Assembly (NCBI GenBank): GCA_028752135.1
Contig: CP082782.1
Span: 1,302,001-1,366,000 of the forward strand
Source of the DNA: Ehrlichia sp028752135
Lineage (GTDB): Bacteria; Pseudomonadota; Alphaproteobacteria; Rickettsiales; Anaplasmataceae
DNA length: 64,000 bases
Direction of reading: 5' to 3'
The translations under genes were made by a program, and so were the position numbers. The notes beneath the pieces are model-generated. The model worked only from the letters and a program-made list of their open reading frames with translations. It made no database searches and was not told where the DNA came from. Below are positions 48,964-58,203 of the stretch, piece after piece (position 1 is the first letter of the stretch; each line of letters starts with the position of its first letter).

Positions 48964-49500
48964 CCTTGTGGGTAACTGCTGAAAGCTACAATACATCTTT
49001 TATATTTTGAATTATTAAGAATAGTACTAGGTTATATGAAATGTTATTTCATACCTTTATGGGTGTTTCTTTCTTGTATTGTAAGCTTTGTCAATCTAAA
49101 TTGCTTGACAGTAATATGCATTGCTACTACTAAACTAAAATTGAAGTTGTAACTAAACTGCTACTTTAACATAAAGATGATTTCCTTATTCGTAGAAGTT
49201 TTTGGAAATCTTCATCCTATTCTACCCATGCTCTCTATTCCACCCATGCTCTTCATTTCACTTATGCACCTCTTTTCCACACAATAAACTGTAATTAATA
49301 AACTTGCTACTACCAAGCCAAATGCAAACCTGCATATAAAGATAGTACTTTGCCAGTATCAACTAAGATCAAACACTATAGATCATTACTTGAATCACAC
49401 CAATCCGTATATCTTTCAAGAAGTAGATCACGTAAAAAACACATTATTATTTTCAAATACTTTTCATAAAGTATCACTACACTTACTAACATATTGTAGG
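48964..49500 (-). pseudogene. Heavily decayed family C gene (C9)
   Basis: Pieces in family order, read on the minus strand: a degenerate helix near 49260-49330 (gcaaatttgc... with acaagtttatt, compare gcagcaagtctagtg in C5), a basic linker, and a tail remnant near 49000-49035 (aatagtactaggttat, compare agcgtactgctaggtcg). Many stops; no reading frame longer than about 70 codons on this strand. Boundaries approximate. Confidence 0.5.
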
Positions 49501-49749
49501 CAAAAGACTACATTCGAAAAGCTGATCATACTTTATGCCATCAATACAAGCCAATCGAAAAACACACACATGTTCACTTCTAATGATTGCTTTAATACAG
49601 CTACATTTTAACTACAACATAATCAGGGAAGTATATTTTCCTATATTAGTAGATACACACCAATTAGCATTATGACAATTAAATACACAACTTTTAAGAA
49701 AATACTACATTTTTTTCTTTATCTAACCTAATCTACAAACGTTGCAAAC
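49501..49749. other. Remnant upstream region of C9
   Basis: ttctaatgattgctttaatacagcta (about 49576-49601) resembles the family C promoter context (aaggattgctttaaacac). No gene. Confidence 0.4.
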
Positions 49750-50241
49750 TTACACAAACCTTCTATAATTATATGTTACTTCTTCTTCTTTTGGATCTTT
49801 AATGGTACTGCTAGGTAACTGAGTTCGTACCTCTGCACTAAAATGCTGGTATTTTGTCACCTTAATAATAGATTGTTTCATATAATCCTTTAACACACAA
49901 TAAGATACAAATAGCCAACCTGCCGTTATTAGACCCCATAAAAAACCGTGTGTAAAACTAGCTCTATCATACTCATAATCAGTAGCATCACTAGATGAAG
50001 CAAAACATTCATTCTGAACAATACTAGAAAAATAACGTCCTAAAGCAAAAAGTATTTTAAGTGGTTCATTAGTTGCACTAGTACCAGAAATACATACATT
50101 TTTTATTCCATGGTTAATACAAGTCTTTGTAGTCACAGCACTGTTATTCATAGCTATCATTAAAGACGATGGAATAACATTTATACACCCCTTAAATGCA
50201 TTCACTAATGTCATCATTGGAATTGTAATATTGTTAAACAT
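49750..50241 (-). CDS. Family C single-pass membrane protein (C10)
   Basis: 163 residues; ATG after TGAGGTAAAAT. Second-subgroup N-domain: VTTKTCINHGIKNVCISGTSATNEPLKI (C-x8-C then ISGTS). Helix about 99-117 (FLWGLITAGWLFVSYCVL), then KDYMKQSIIKVTKYQHF. Tail LPSSTIKDPKEEEVTYNYRRF, a clear family C tail motif and the most compact example. The reading frame is intact with no long homopolymer at the junction. Function unknown. Confidence 0.8.
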   Translation of the reverse strand: MFNNITIPMMTLVNAFKGCINVIPSSLMIAMNNSAVTTKTCINHGIKNVCISGTSATNEPLKILFALGRYFSSIVQNECFASSSDATDYEYDRASFTHGFLWGLITAGWLFVSYCVLKDYMKQSIIKVTKYQHFSAEVRTQLPSSTIKDPKEEEVTYNYRRFV

Positions 50242-50878
50242 ATTTTACCTCATAGATTATTGATCATAATACTTCAATATAAGCACTATAGTAAAAAATA
50301 CACATAAATCACTTTAAGGATTGCTTTAAACACACATTAATGCTTAGTATCATATGGTATTATAAATATAATCAACGATTTTGCAATATAAGCCATAACA
50401 TTTTATTTGATTACATTTTAATCAGATCACAATAACTTATTTCAAAATATCTCTAACTCAACATTACTCAATATAAAGCAAAATTACTTCTTAATATGAA
50501 CAAATTCTAACCACCTAACTCACATATATTTATTCATAATTATTAATTACTTATACAACCAAATACTTACTATACATATTTATAAGAAGAAACTATGCAA
50601 TATGTTCTTTAATATACATAAGTATAAATAAATTCATACTTTATATTCTCACAGCTTAATTAAGCTTGTACATACAGCAGAAGTAATGATAATTTGTTAT
50701 TAATATGAAACATGTATCTTTCTATAAAATACTACATTTCTGATTTACAAGAATATTACTAAATGAATCTTAAAACATGTTTTATTATTCTTAGTTATGC
50801 TAAAGATTATTATTTTCCCCTCACTAGATATATAAAGCTGTGGCCATATACTATCACCTCTATATACTCCTTTGAAAA
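50242..50878. other. Spacer with C10 promoter element
   Basis: About 640 bp; element at 50329-50368. A 63-codon plus-strand frame near its right end has no support. No gene. Confidence 0.5.
50329..50368 (-). promoter_or_regulatory. Family C upstream element
   Basis: aacacacattaatgcttag, then tatcatatggtattataaat. About 90-125 nt before C10. Confidence 0.6.
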
Positions 50879-51409
50879 CTACATGCTTTTGCTTTTTGAT
50901 AATAATACTTCTTCCTCTTCTGACTCTTCAATAGAACTATCAGGGGACAAATGATCTTCTTCTTCTCCTTGTTCTATATCATCATTAAGTGGTAGATAAT
51001 TAATCCTACGATGACGTCTCATACATCTAAGTTTATTTATACACATCTTAATTGCACAACAAGATATAAACACTGTACTTGCCGTTGCTAAACCACTCAT
51101 AAATCCACTTGAATAAGCTCTATCTTCATTACAGTTACCTGGTATATATTCACGATTATAATCTAATATACACCTTGCAAGCAGATCATGTAACATACCT
51201 GCTGCCATAAACAGTGAAGAAAATTGGCGACTATGAGTACTACTAGTACCAACTACACATTTATTCTCACCCATACAAGCTCGTCCAGCTATAAGATTTC
51301 GAGTAAAAGCAATACTTACATTTCCTGACGTGTCCAAATAATCACCACATCCTATACCCATGTTTTCCACGAATATATTAAATATTCTAGTAAAATTTTC
51401 TCCCAACAT
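50879..51409 (-). CDS. Family C single-pass membrane protein (C11)
   Basis: 176 residues; ATG after TGAGGTGAAAATAA. The N-domain has GRACMGENKCVVGTSSTHS, the Cys pair plus GTSS motif, then RQFSSLFMAAGMLHDLLARC. Helix about 101-121 (GFMSGLATASTVFISCCAI), basic KMCINKLRCMRRHRRINYLP. Acidic tail LSPDSSIEESEEEEVLL. Nearest relative is the next gene to the right. One of the strongest matches to the tail motif. Function unknown. Confidence 0.8.
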   Translation of the reverse strand: MLGENFTRIFNIFVENMGIGCGDYLDTSGNVSIAFTRNLIAGRACMGENKCVVGTSSTHSRQFSSLFMAAGMLHDLLARCILDYNREYIPGNCNEDRAYSSGFMSGLATASTVFISCCAIKMCINKLRCMRRHRRINYLPLNDDIEQGEEEDHLSPDSSIEESEEEEVLLSKSKSM

Positions 51410-51731
51410 TTATTTTCACCTCATGAATAATTACATAACTTAAATGCAAGCAATACGGAAAAATATATATGTATTACTTTAAGTGTTATTTTTAGCATAC
51501 ACTAATGCCCAGTGTTGTAATTATAAATATAATTGATAACTTTACAATATAATTAGAGCTTCAATCTTACTAAACATCAAAATTATTTGTATAACATGAC
51601 AAACATACTACTATTTAACCTACAAGTTGTTAGAATGTAGTATAATATTACAAAACAGATTATTATTTCTTCCCTTCTTCACTAGATATACAAATGTCTC
51701 TAGTTCACACTCATATATATTCTTCTGAAAA
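51410..51731. other. Spacer with C11 promoter element
   Basis: Diverged element near 51493-51530 (acactaatgcccagtgttg, taattataaat). No gene. Confidence 0.5.
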
Positions 51732-52247
51732 CTATCTTCTTCTTGATAATACAAGTATTTCCTCTTCACCCGGCTCTTCAATAGTACTACTAGGTCGCAC
51801 AAGATTTTCAACATCTTGATCATTACCAAGAGGTACATAAGCAGCACGGGCTCTCATTCTCCGACAACAAAAATACAACTTCTTAAGTGCACAACAAGAT
51901 GCAAATACTATAGTTGCTGTTGCTAAGCCACCCATAAATCCACTTAAATAAGCTTTATCTTCATCATAGTTACCGTGAAGATACTCCTCACGATTAAAAT
52001 ATAGTATACATCTCTCAAGCCCATCATGTAATGCACCTGCAGCCATAAACAATGAAGAAAACTGTCTATGAAAAGTCTCAGTACTACCACTTACACACTT
52101 GATATTACCCAGACAAGCTGTCCCGTTCATACTATCTCTATCAAAAGCAAGACTTAAATTTCCTGACATTCCAGAATAATCACCACATGCTGTATAAGAG
52201 TTCTTTAGAAATATATCAAATATTTTAGTAAAATTCTCTGCCAACAT
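51732..52247 (-). CDS. Family C single-pass membrane protein (C12)
   Basis: About 171 residues from the ATG at 52247, which has TGAGGTAGAAATA upstream; an in-frame extension of 15 codons to 52292 is likely leader. N-domain GTACLGNIKCVSGSTETFH and RQFSSLFMAAGALHDGLERC. Helix about 103-123 (GFMGGLATATIVFASCCAL), then KKLYFCCRRMRARAAYVPL. Tail VRPSSTIEEPGEEEILV. Sister of C11. It is the family C gene closest to mfd, which starts on the opposite strand about 310 bp away, so the two share a divergent promoter region. Function unknown. Confidence 0.8.
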   Translation of the reverse strand: MLAENFTKIFDIFLKNSYTACGDYSGMSGNLSLAFDRDSMNGTACLGNIKCVSGSTETFHRQFSSLFMAAGALHDGLERCILYFNREEYLHGNYDEDKAYLSGFMGGLATATIVFASCCALKKLYFCCRRMRARAAYVPLGNDQDVENLVRPSSTIEEPGEEEILVLSRRR

Positions 52248-52557
52248 TATTTCTACCTCATTAATATAATTATATATAAATACAAGCAACACAGAAGAAT
52301 ATATATGATGTCACTTCAAGTGATCGTTTTTATCACACACTAATACCTCATATTATACGGTATTATAATAATAGTTGATAATTTTACAATATAATTATAG
52401 TTTTCAATATTTACTAAACATCAGAATTATTTGCATAATATTAACAAATATACAATTACTTAACTTATAAGTTATTAGGATTTAGTATAATATATTTTTA
52501 CAAATTATACTCTTTTCTGCTTACAATCATTAACTATCGAGATAACTAAATTATCAT
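52248..52557. promoter_or_regulatory. Divergent promoter region of C12 and mfd
   Basis: 310 bp between oppositely oriented genes. Family C element near 52330-52372 (cacacactaatacctcat, acggtattataa). The mfd side has no obvious strong promoter. Confidence 0.5.
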
Positions 52558-55500
52558 ATGAACAGTACTAATAAGATTTTTTACATACCACATATATTTG
52601 AACCACTCATTATCATAAAAATGTATGTAAAAAGACTTATCCATTCTGCAATGTATATCGTAAAAGAAGAAACACAACTAAATGATTTAGCATCCATATT
52701 CAAGTTTTACATTCCAGAGCTCGAAGTTATTACATTTCCTGCATGGGACTCAATTCCATATAAAAAAAATTCTCCTAATAACTCAATAATGGCAGACAGA
52801 ATTAAAAATCTATATTCTTTAACTACTATAAGCAGTGATATTCCATACATTATTATTTTAACAAAAAATGCACTTACCCAAAAAGTATTACCTAAAAATG
52901 TAATATTAAAAGCAGTACTAAAAATAACATTACAACAGAGGATTTCAATAAATTATATAGTAGATTATTTAAATACTCATGGATATAACCAACATTCAAT
53001 AGTACAAGATATAGGTGAATTTGCTATAAATGATAGCATAATCGACATATTTCCTATAACTCACACAAATCCTATAAGAATTTCCATATACAACAATTCT
53101 GTACAATCAATAAACTATTTTAACTGTAAAACACAGTTAATAGATACTAATTCTTCTTTAGAGAATATATTAATCTACCCTACATCTGAAGTAATAAAAC
53201 AAACAGAAAATATAGATTATTTTTGTAAAACCTATAAAACAAAAATTAATCAAGATCATAATTTATTAGATGCAATAGTTTCTAGAAAGAAGTATATAGG
53301 TGAAGAAAATTTTTTACCCCTATTCTATAAAGAAGAATTACAAAGTATTTTCAGCTATACACAAAATATCACATTGATATTCAACCATAAAACTATTAAA
53401 GAAATAGAACAACATAATAATCAAATATATTTAAATTACAAAACTCAGCTATCTTACCAAGTAACTCCTAGTCAACTTTACATAGATTTTGAAAATTTTA
53501 AAATTATAACTAGAAAGCTTGATAAGATTATATTTTCTGAATCCAATAATGATATACTTAACTTAGCAGATATTTATACAGATATACAAAACTTCCCTTC
53601 CAATACCATCACAACAATACAGCAAGTTCCAGACTTTAAAAGTCTAGCACAAAAAAGACAACTCGATATATTTGAAATCTTAGCAGAATATATCAAAACT
53701 ACATGTTATAAAAAAAAGCTGATAATAGCTTGCTACTCTACAGGTTCTTTGGAATACATCCAAAATAAGCTTAAAATATTTAATATACAACTATATAAAA
53801 TAAACACCCACAAAGAAATCTGCTCCCCATATAATATCACTATATTACCAATGGATCATGGCTTTACAACAGGATCCACTACAGTAATAACAGAACATGA
53901 TTTACTACACAAACAAGATACTATATGTAAAAACAATATTTCAAATATTATTGGCGAAGATATTGATCTAAACATCGGTGATATAGTAATACATAAGGAT
54001 TATGGTATTGGAAAAATAGCAGAACTCGAAACTATTAAAGTACTCGACAGTTACCATGATTTTATAAAGATAGAATACTATAATAATGATAAACTATTCT
54101 TACCTGTCGAAAATATTAACCTTATTACTAAATATGGACAACAAAACACCAACATTACATTAGACAAGTTAGGTAGTACATCATGGCAACAACGTCAAAC
54201 CAAGTTAAAAAATCATATAAAGAAAATTGCAAAAGAATTATTAGCAGTAGAAGCAGCAAGAAGATTATCTATTGGTCAATCTTTTTCCCCAGATAAAAGT
54301 TATCAAGACTTCTGCAATGAATTTGCTTACACTGAAACAGAAGATCAATTACAAGCGATTAAAGATGTAGAACATGATCTATTGAGTGGAAAAATAATGA
54401 ATAGACTTATTTGCGGAGATGTTGGCTTTGGTAAAACAGAAGTAGCATTACGTGCAGCATTTTTAGTAGCGAGCAAAAATTACCAAGTAGCAATTATAGT
54501 CCCAACAACTCTACTATGCAGACAACACTTTATTGTTTTTACAGAAAGATTTAAAAAATTTCCTAATATAAAAATTAGGCAACTATCTAAAATTATCGAA
54601 AGATCTGAAGCGAAACAAATAAAGGAAAGTTTATCATGTGGTCAAATACAGATTATAATAGGAACACATGCTATACTATCACAAGAAGTCAGTTTTTTTA
54701 ATTTAAGCTTACTAATTATAGATGAAGAACAGCAATTCGGGGTAAAACAAAAAGAGTTACTTAAAAAAATTAAAACAAATGTTCATGTTATTTCTTTAAC
54801 TGCAACTCCAATACCACGCACATTGCATATGGCGTTATGCGGAATAAAGGACTTAAGCTTAATTAAAACACCTCCAAAAAACAGGTTACCAGTTACAAGC
54901 TACACTATCAATTATAATGAAACTATTATAAAAGAAGCCATAATCAAAGAATACAACAGAGGGGGCAGAATATTTTATGTTTGTCCACAAATTAACAACA
55001 TAAAAGATATCAGCAATAACCTAGCAAGATTAGTACCAGAGATTAAAGTTAGTATTGCCCATGGCCAACTTCCAACTAGTAAACTTGACACAATCATGAA
55101 TGACTTTTTTGATGGTAAATTTACAATACTACTTACTACATCAATCATAGAGTGCGGGTTAGACATTCCTTTTGCTAATACTATCATAATACACAATGCA
55201 GACATGTTTGGCTTAGCACAACTCTATCAATTAAAAGGTAGAGTAGGCCGCAGCAGTATAAAAGGTTATGCATACTTCATACTATCAGAAAAAGCAAATC
55301 ATAAATCCGAGACAAAACTAGAAATCATACAATCAATAGATTCTATCAACTCTGGATTCACTTTATCACTTCATGACATGGACATCAGAGGATTTGGCAA
55401 TTTAGTAGGAGAAGAACAATCAGGAAATATAAAAGACATAGGAATTGAATTATACCAGCAAATGTTAGAAGAAGAACTCAACTTTTACAATCAAGATTCT

Positions 55501-55947
55501 AAAGATCTATATCATGTTAATATTAACATCAATATTAACATCAGGATTCCTGAACATTATATAAAAGATATAGGATTAAGAATGAGAGTATACAAAAGAA
55601 TAGGTAGTCTTAGAACAAAAGAAGACATAGATAATTATCATATAGAGCTAATTAATAAGTTTGGTAAGTTACCAGATGAAGTAGAAAACTTATTGAATAC
55701 TATATATATTAAACAACTATGTGCAACTATTGGTATATGCGAAGTAGAACAAGTAAAAAATACAATTTACTTCAAAATGCACAGTAACGTAAACCTTGCA
55801 AAAGAAGTTTTAGATTATTTAATGAGCAATCCTTTAATCTTTAAAATACAAAGTAACGGTATATCAATGCTAATCAGTAATAGTTCCTATTGCATAATAA
55901 GTTTTATAGTACATCATTTAAAAAAAATAATCTCTTTACTACACTAA
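52558..55947 (+). CDS. mfd: Transcription-repair coupling factor Mfd
   Basis: Removes RNA polymerase stalled at DNA lesions and recruits UvrA for nucleotide excision repair. 1129 residues, near the usual length. Domain order: UvrB-like N-terminal region (about 1-350), RNA-polymerase-interacting CarD-like domain with DIVIHKDYGIGKIAEL (about 474-540), then SF2 helicase domains. Visible motifs: Walker A GDVGFGKTEVALRAAF (about 620-635), DEEQ (about 722-725), TATPIPRTLHMAL (about 748), and motif VI LKGRVGRSSIKGYAYF (about 893-908). The C-terminal TRCF domain is present (IRIPEHYIKDIGLRMRVYKR). Intact, and the only conserved gene between the C and D arrays. Start ATG at 52558 has no strong ribosome binding site. 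Confidence 0.95.
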   Translation: MNSTNKIFYIPHIFEPLIIIKMYVKRLIHSAMYIVKEETQLNDLASIFKFYIPELEVITFPAWDSIPYKKNSPNNSIMADRIKNLYSLTTISSDIPYIIILTKNALTQKVLPKNVILKAVLKITLQQRISINYIVDYLNTHGYNQHSIVQDIGEFAINDSIIDIFPITHTNPIRISIYNNSVQSINYFNCKTQLIDTNSSLENILIYPTSEVIKQTENIDYFCKTYKTKINQDHNLLDAIVSRKKYIGEENFLPLFYKEELQSIFSYTQNITLIFNHKTIKEIEQHNNQIYLNYKTQLSYQVTPSQLYIDFENFKIITRKLDKIIFSESNNDILNLADIYTDIQNFPSNTITTIQQVPDFKSLAQKRQLDIFEILAEYIKTTCYKKKLIIACYSTGSLEYIQNKLKIFNIQLYKINTHKEICSPYNITILPMDHGFTTGSTTVITEHDLLHKQDTICKNNISNIIGEDIDLNIGDIVIHKDYGIGKIAELETIKVLDSYHDFIKIEYYNNDKLFLPVENINLITKYGQQNTNITLDKLGSTSWQQRQTKLKNHIKKIAKELLAVEAARRLSIGQSFSPDKSYQDFCNEFAYTETEDQLQAIKDVEHDLLSGKIMNRLICGDVGFGKTEVALRAAFLVASKNYQVAIIVPTTLLCRQHFIVFTERFKKFPNIKIRQLSKIIERSEAKQIKESLSCGQIQIIIGTHAILSQEVSFFNLSLLIIDEEQQFGVKQKELLKKIKTNVHVISLTATPIPRTLHMALCGIKDLSLIKTPPKNRLPVTSYTINYNETIIKEAIIKEYNRGGRIFYVCPQINNIKDISNNLARLVPEIKVSIAHGQLPTSKLDTIMNDFFDGKFTILLTTSIIECGLDIPFANTIIIHNADMFGLAQLYQLKGRVGRSSIKGYAYFILSEKANHKSETKLEIIQSIDSINSGFTLSLHDMDIRGFGNLVGEEQSGNIKDIGIELYQQMLEEELNFYNQDSKDLYHVNINININIRIPEHYIKDIGLRMRVYKRIGSLRTKEDIDNYHIELINKFGKLPDEVENLLNTIYIKQLCATIGICEVEQVKNTIYFKMHSNVNLAKEVLDYLMSNPLIFKIQSNGISMLISNSSYCIISFIVHHLKKIISLLH

Positions 55948-56401
55948 CCCTAAAGTAACTTTTTTTTATAAATCGCGTACTTGTTGACAAGTTATAACAC
56001 TTCGAAAGACTCGATATTGACCTAAAAAACACTAAACTTATAACACTTACTTTATAAGTTAGCATTTAAATTATGGGTTCTTTACTTTACTTATAAGCAA
56101 GTCTTACAGTTACTATAATAGATGAAAATGACTACAACCTTAATTTCCATTTACACGGAAAGTAAGTATCCAATCTGACCATTCAACATTAATGTACCAG
56201 AGTAGTCTATAAACAGTTAGTGATTACTACAGTAATATGCAGAAATGTGATTTTATTAAATTATTATCACTTTGTTTTAACTTTACAATTCAACGTTGTA
56301 AAGAATACGGTTTTATGGTAGTATTTTTCCCAAATACTTAATGTATATCCTAATGTATATATCTTTAAGTATCTTTTCCTTTTATGTTTAAAGAGGTGGA
56401 A
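55948..56401. other. Spacer, D1 promoter region
   Basis: About 450 bp after mfd. Contains the first family D upstream element at 56251-56329. No gene. Confidence 0.5.
56251..56329 (+). promoter_or_regulatory. Family D upstream element, copy 1
   Basis: ttttattaaattattatcac, then ttcaacgttgtaaag and ggttttatggtagtattttt. The palindrome CAACGTTG is at 56291-56298, about 110 nt before the start. TATGGTAGTAT may be a -10 region. Confidence 0.65.
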
Positions 56402-57029
56402 ATGTTTTTCAAGTTCTTCAGCAATCATAATCTTTCAAACTTTTTTAATCAGATTTGTCAAACTGTAAATGAAATAATCAATGGAACTATTCAACAAAAC
56501 AACCAACTCCAAAGCAGCATAAGTTTCTTTTATGAAGCAACCTCAACATTTTGCCATGGTAATTCTTGTACTCATCAAAATCATTATTGTGGCTATAAAA
56601 GATTGGTTGTTCACTGGATAAATTTACTAACCTCCCAGTTAAAGAATTGTTTCCTTCAAGAGGATAATGGAATAAACAATATTGCTTCTAATAGTCCTAC
56701 TATCATATCTTGTGATAGTAGGTTTAATCATTCCGCATTTATTAATGGCCTGGTTGGTGCATTTATTATATGTACAGGTATATATTTAGCTGTGTATTGC
56801 GTAAAAAAATTTACTCCTAACCAAGCATTAAGAGCAAGAAATAATATTTATACACCATTTAAGGGGGGGGGGGAGGCAACCAGTAGCACTTACTTCTAGA
56901 ACATCAGAAGAAAGAGTGGAAATTTTACCTGAAAATGTAGAGGAAGAACATATATACGAAAATCTAGACACCTTGATCAATGTGGAAACTTGTCCAATAA
57001 CTACTCAACAAGAAATAACTAGGTTATAG
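56402..57029 (+). pseudogene. Family D membrane protein switched off by a G11 tract (D1)
   Basis: The open frame (ATG 56402, after AAAGAGGTGGAA, to 56899) gives 165 residues: N-domain with FFNQICQTVNEIINGT, FCHGNSC, HWINLLTSQLKNC and CDSRFNHSAF, then a helix (about 113-134, FINGLVGAFIICTGIYLAVY), KKF and ARNNIYTPFKG. It then breaks in an 11-G tract (56863-56873). With ten G the frame continues RQPVALTSRTSEERVEIL, PENVEEEHIYENLDTLINVE and ends EITRL at 57029: about 208 residues. This is the normal family D tail with its tyrosine motif. The open 6-codon extension to 56384 is upstream of the ribosome site. A phase-variable gene in the off state is the best explanation. Confidence 0.8.
56863..56873 (+). 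repeat. G11 homopolymer inside D1
   Basis: Eleven consecutive G right after the membrane helix. Ten (or seven, or thirteen) would restore the tail frame. Intact relatives have GGGA or GGGGAAAAGGG at this position. Confidence 0.95.
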
Positions 57030-57344
57030 GTATACACTAGATATGTATACCATCTTACTTACGCATAAGTAATATTAAGAATTATCTCTTCTTATAAAAT
57101 ATTAGTTTACTAGGCACTTGATAAACATTAAATTTAGAAAGAAAATTTACTCCAAGTACATTAATGATTCCTATAGAATTACACTAAACGTGGTTTTATT
57201 AAGTTATTATGATCCCATTTTAGTTTTACAACTTAATATTGCAAAAACGCAATTTTATGAATAACATTTCTAGTGTGCAATGTGTTTTCAATCAATGTGT
57301 ATATACCTTTTTTATCACACTTTTCACATTTAAAGGAGTAAAAA
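57030..57344. other. Spacer with D2 promoter element
   Basis: Element at 57193-57270; no gene. Confidence 0.5.
57193..57270 (+). promoter_or_regulatory. Family D upstream element, copy 2 (diverged)
   Basis: ggttttattaagttattatg, then acttaatattgcaaaaacg and aattttatgaataacattt. The CAACGTTG palindrome has decayed to TTAATATTGC. Confidence 0.55.
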
Positions 57345-57979
57345 ATGTTCTTCAGTCAATATAATCTTACAAATTTATTTTATCGGCTTTGTCAAACTGT
57401 AAATCGAACAAACAATGGATCTGTTCTACCAAACAACCAAGTGAACTATACGTTAAATATTAAGCATTATGGAACAGGATCAGTATTCTGTTACGATAAC
57501 TCTTGTACATATGAAGGTCATGGTTATAATAAGACAGGATTAGTTCATAGTTGGATGGATTTCTTAACTTCTCAGTTAAAAAATTGTCTTTCTCAGGAAA
57601 ACTACACTGGCACATATAAGCATCCTAGTAATACTATTATATACTGCGATAAAAATTTTGATAGATATGATTTTATGTGTGGGTTATTTATAGGATTTAC
57701 AGTGTGCGCATTTATATACTTTTTGTATGCTTATTCCCTAAATACTTCCTCCCAAGAGCAAGGATGAGTAATCACACAACATATAGTGAAGAGAAAAAAG
57801 AACTAGTAAAAGAATATCTTAGAAAATTAGAAGAAACCACCAGAATTTCGCTTGAAGATACAGAAGAAGAAAATCAAGAGGAACAACACACATATAAAAG
57901 CGTGAATACTTCTATTACGATAGAAAGTTGTCAATCGACAACCACTTCAGAACAAAGTAGCCTCCTCATAGAGCTATAA
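57345..57979 (+). pseudogene. Family D membrane protein with frameshift after the helix (D2)
   Basis: ATG after AAAGGAGTAAAAA. First frame (57345-57767): NLTNLFYRLCQTVNRTNNGS, FCYDNSC, SWMDFLTSQLKNC, CDKNFDRYDF and a helix (FMCGLFIGFTVCAFIYFLYAY), then stops at SSQEQG. A second frame resumes at about 57740 as FPKYFLPRARMSNHTTYSEE and carries an acidic tail with EENQEEQHTYKSVNTSIT, ending at 57979. One added base near ttccctaaa would join them (about 211 residues). The tail motif has T for I and K for E around its tyrosine (HTYKSV), so it is a weaker EPIYA-like site. Probably a mutated gene. Confidence 0.7.
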
Positions 57980-58203
57980 ACATGATACTACCTTGTGTTT
58001 ATACATGTTAAACGCTTCTATTAAATTTAGCAAATGCGTGATTAGCTTGACAGATAATGTATTATAGTCCACAATGACTTTTAGCTTTATAATTCAACGT
58101 TGTAAAGAATATGCTTTCATTGTAGCATTCTTCTTGAGTATCCAATGCACATTTTTAATATATATCTTTCTTACAACATTATTCATATCTAAAGGAGTAA
58201 AAA
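57980..58203. other. Spacer, D3 promoter region
   Basis: Contains the element at 58066-58130; no gene. Confidence 0.5.
58066..58130 (+). promoter_or_regulatory. Family D upstream element, copy 3
   Basis: Palindrome CAACGTTG at 58095-58102 followed by tgtaaagaatatgctttcat. The upstream ttattaaattattat part is degenerate. Confidence 0.6.

Noticed and set aside
49390..49611. 73-codon plus-strand frame
   Set aside because: Lies over the decayed C9 locus; likely chance.
50763..50954. 63-codon plus-strand frame before C11
   Set aside because: Overlaps the 3' end of C11 on the other strand and has no support.
56251..56329. CtrA-type TTAA-N7-TTAAC site as regulator of family D
   Set aside because: The TTAA groups present are not at the required spacing; the CAACGTTG palindrome is a better shared feature.
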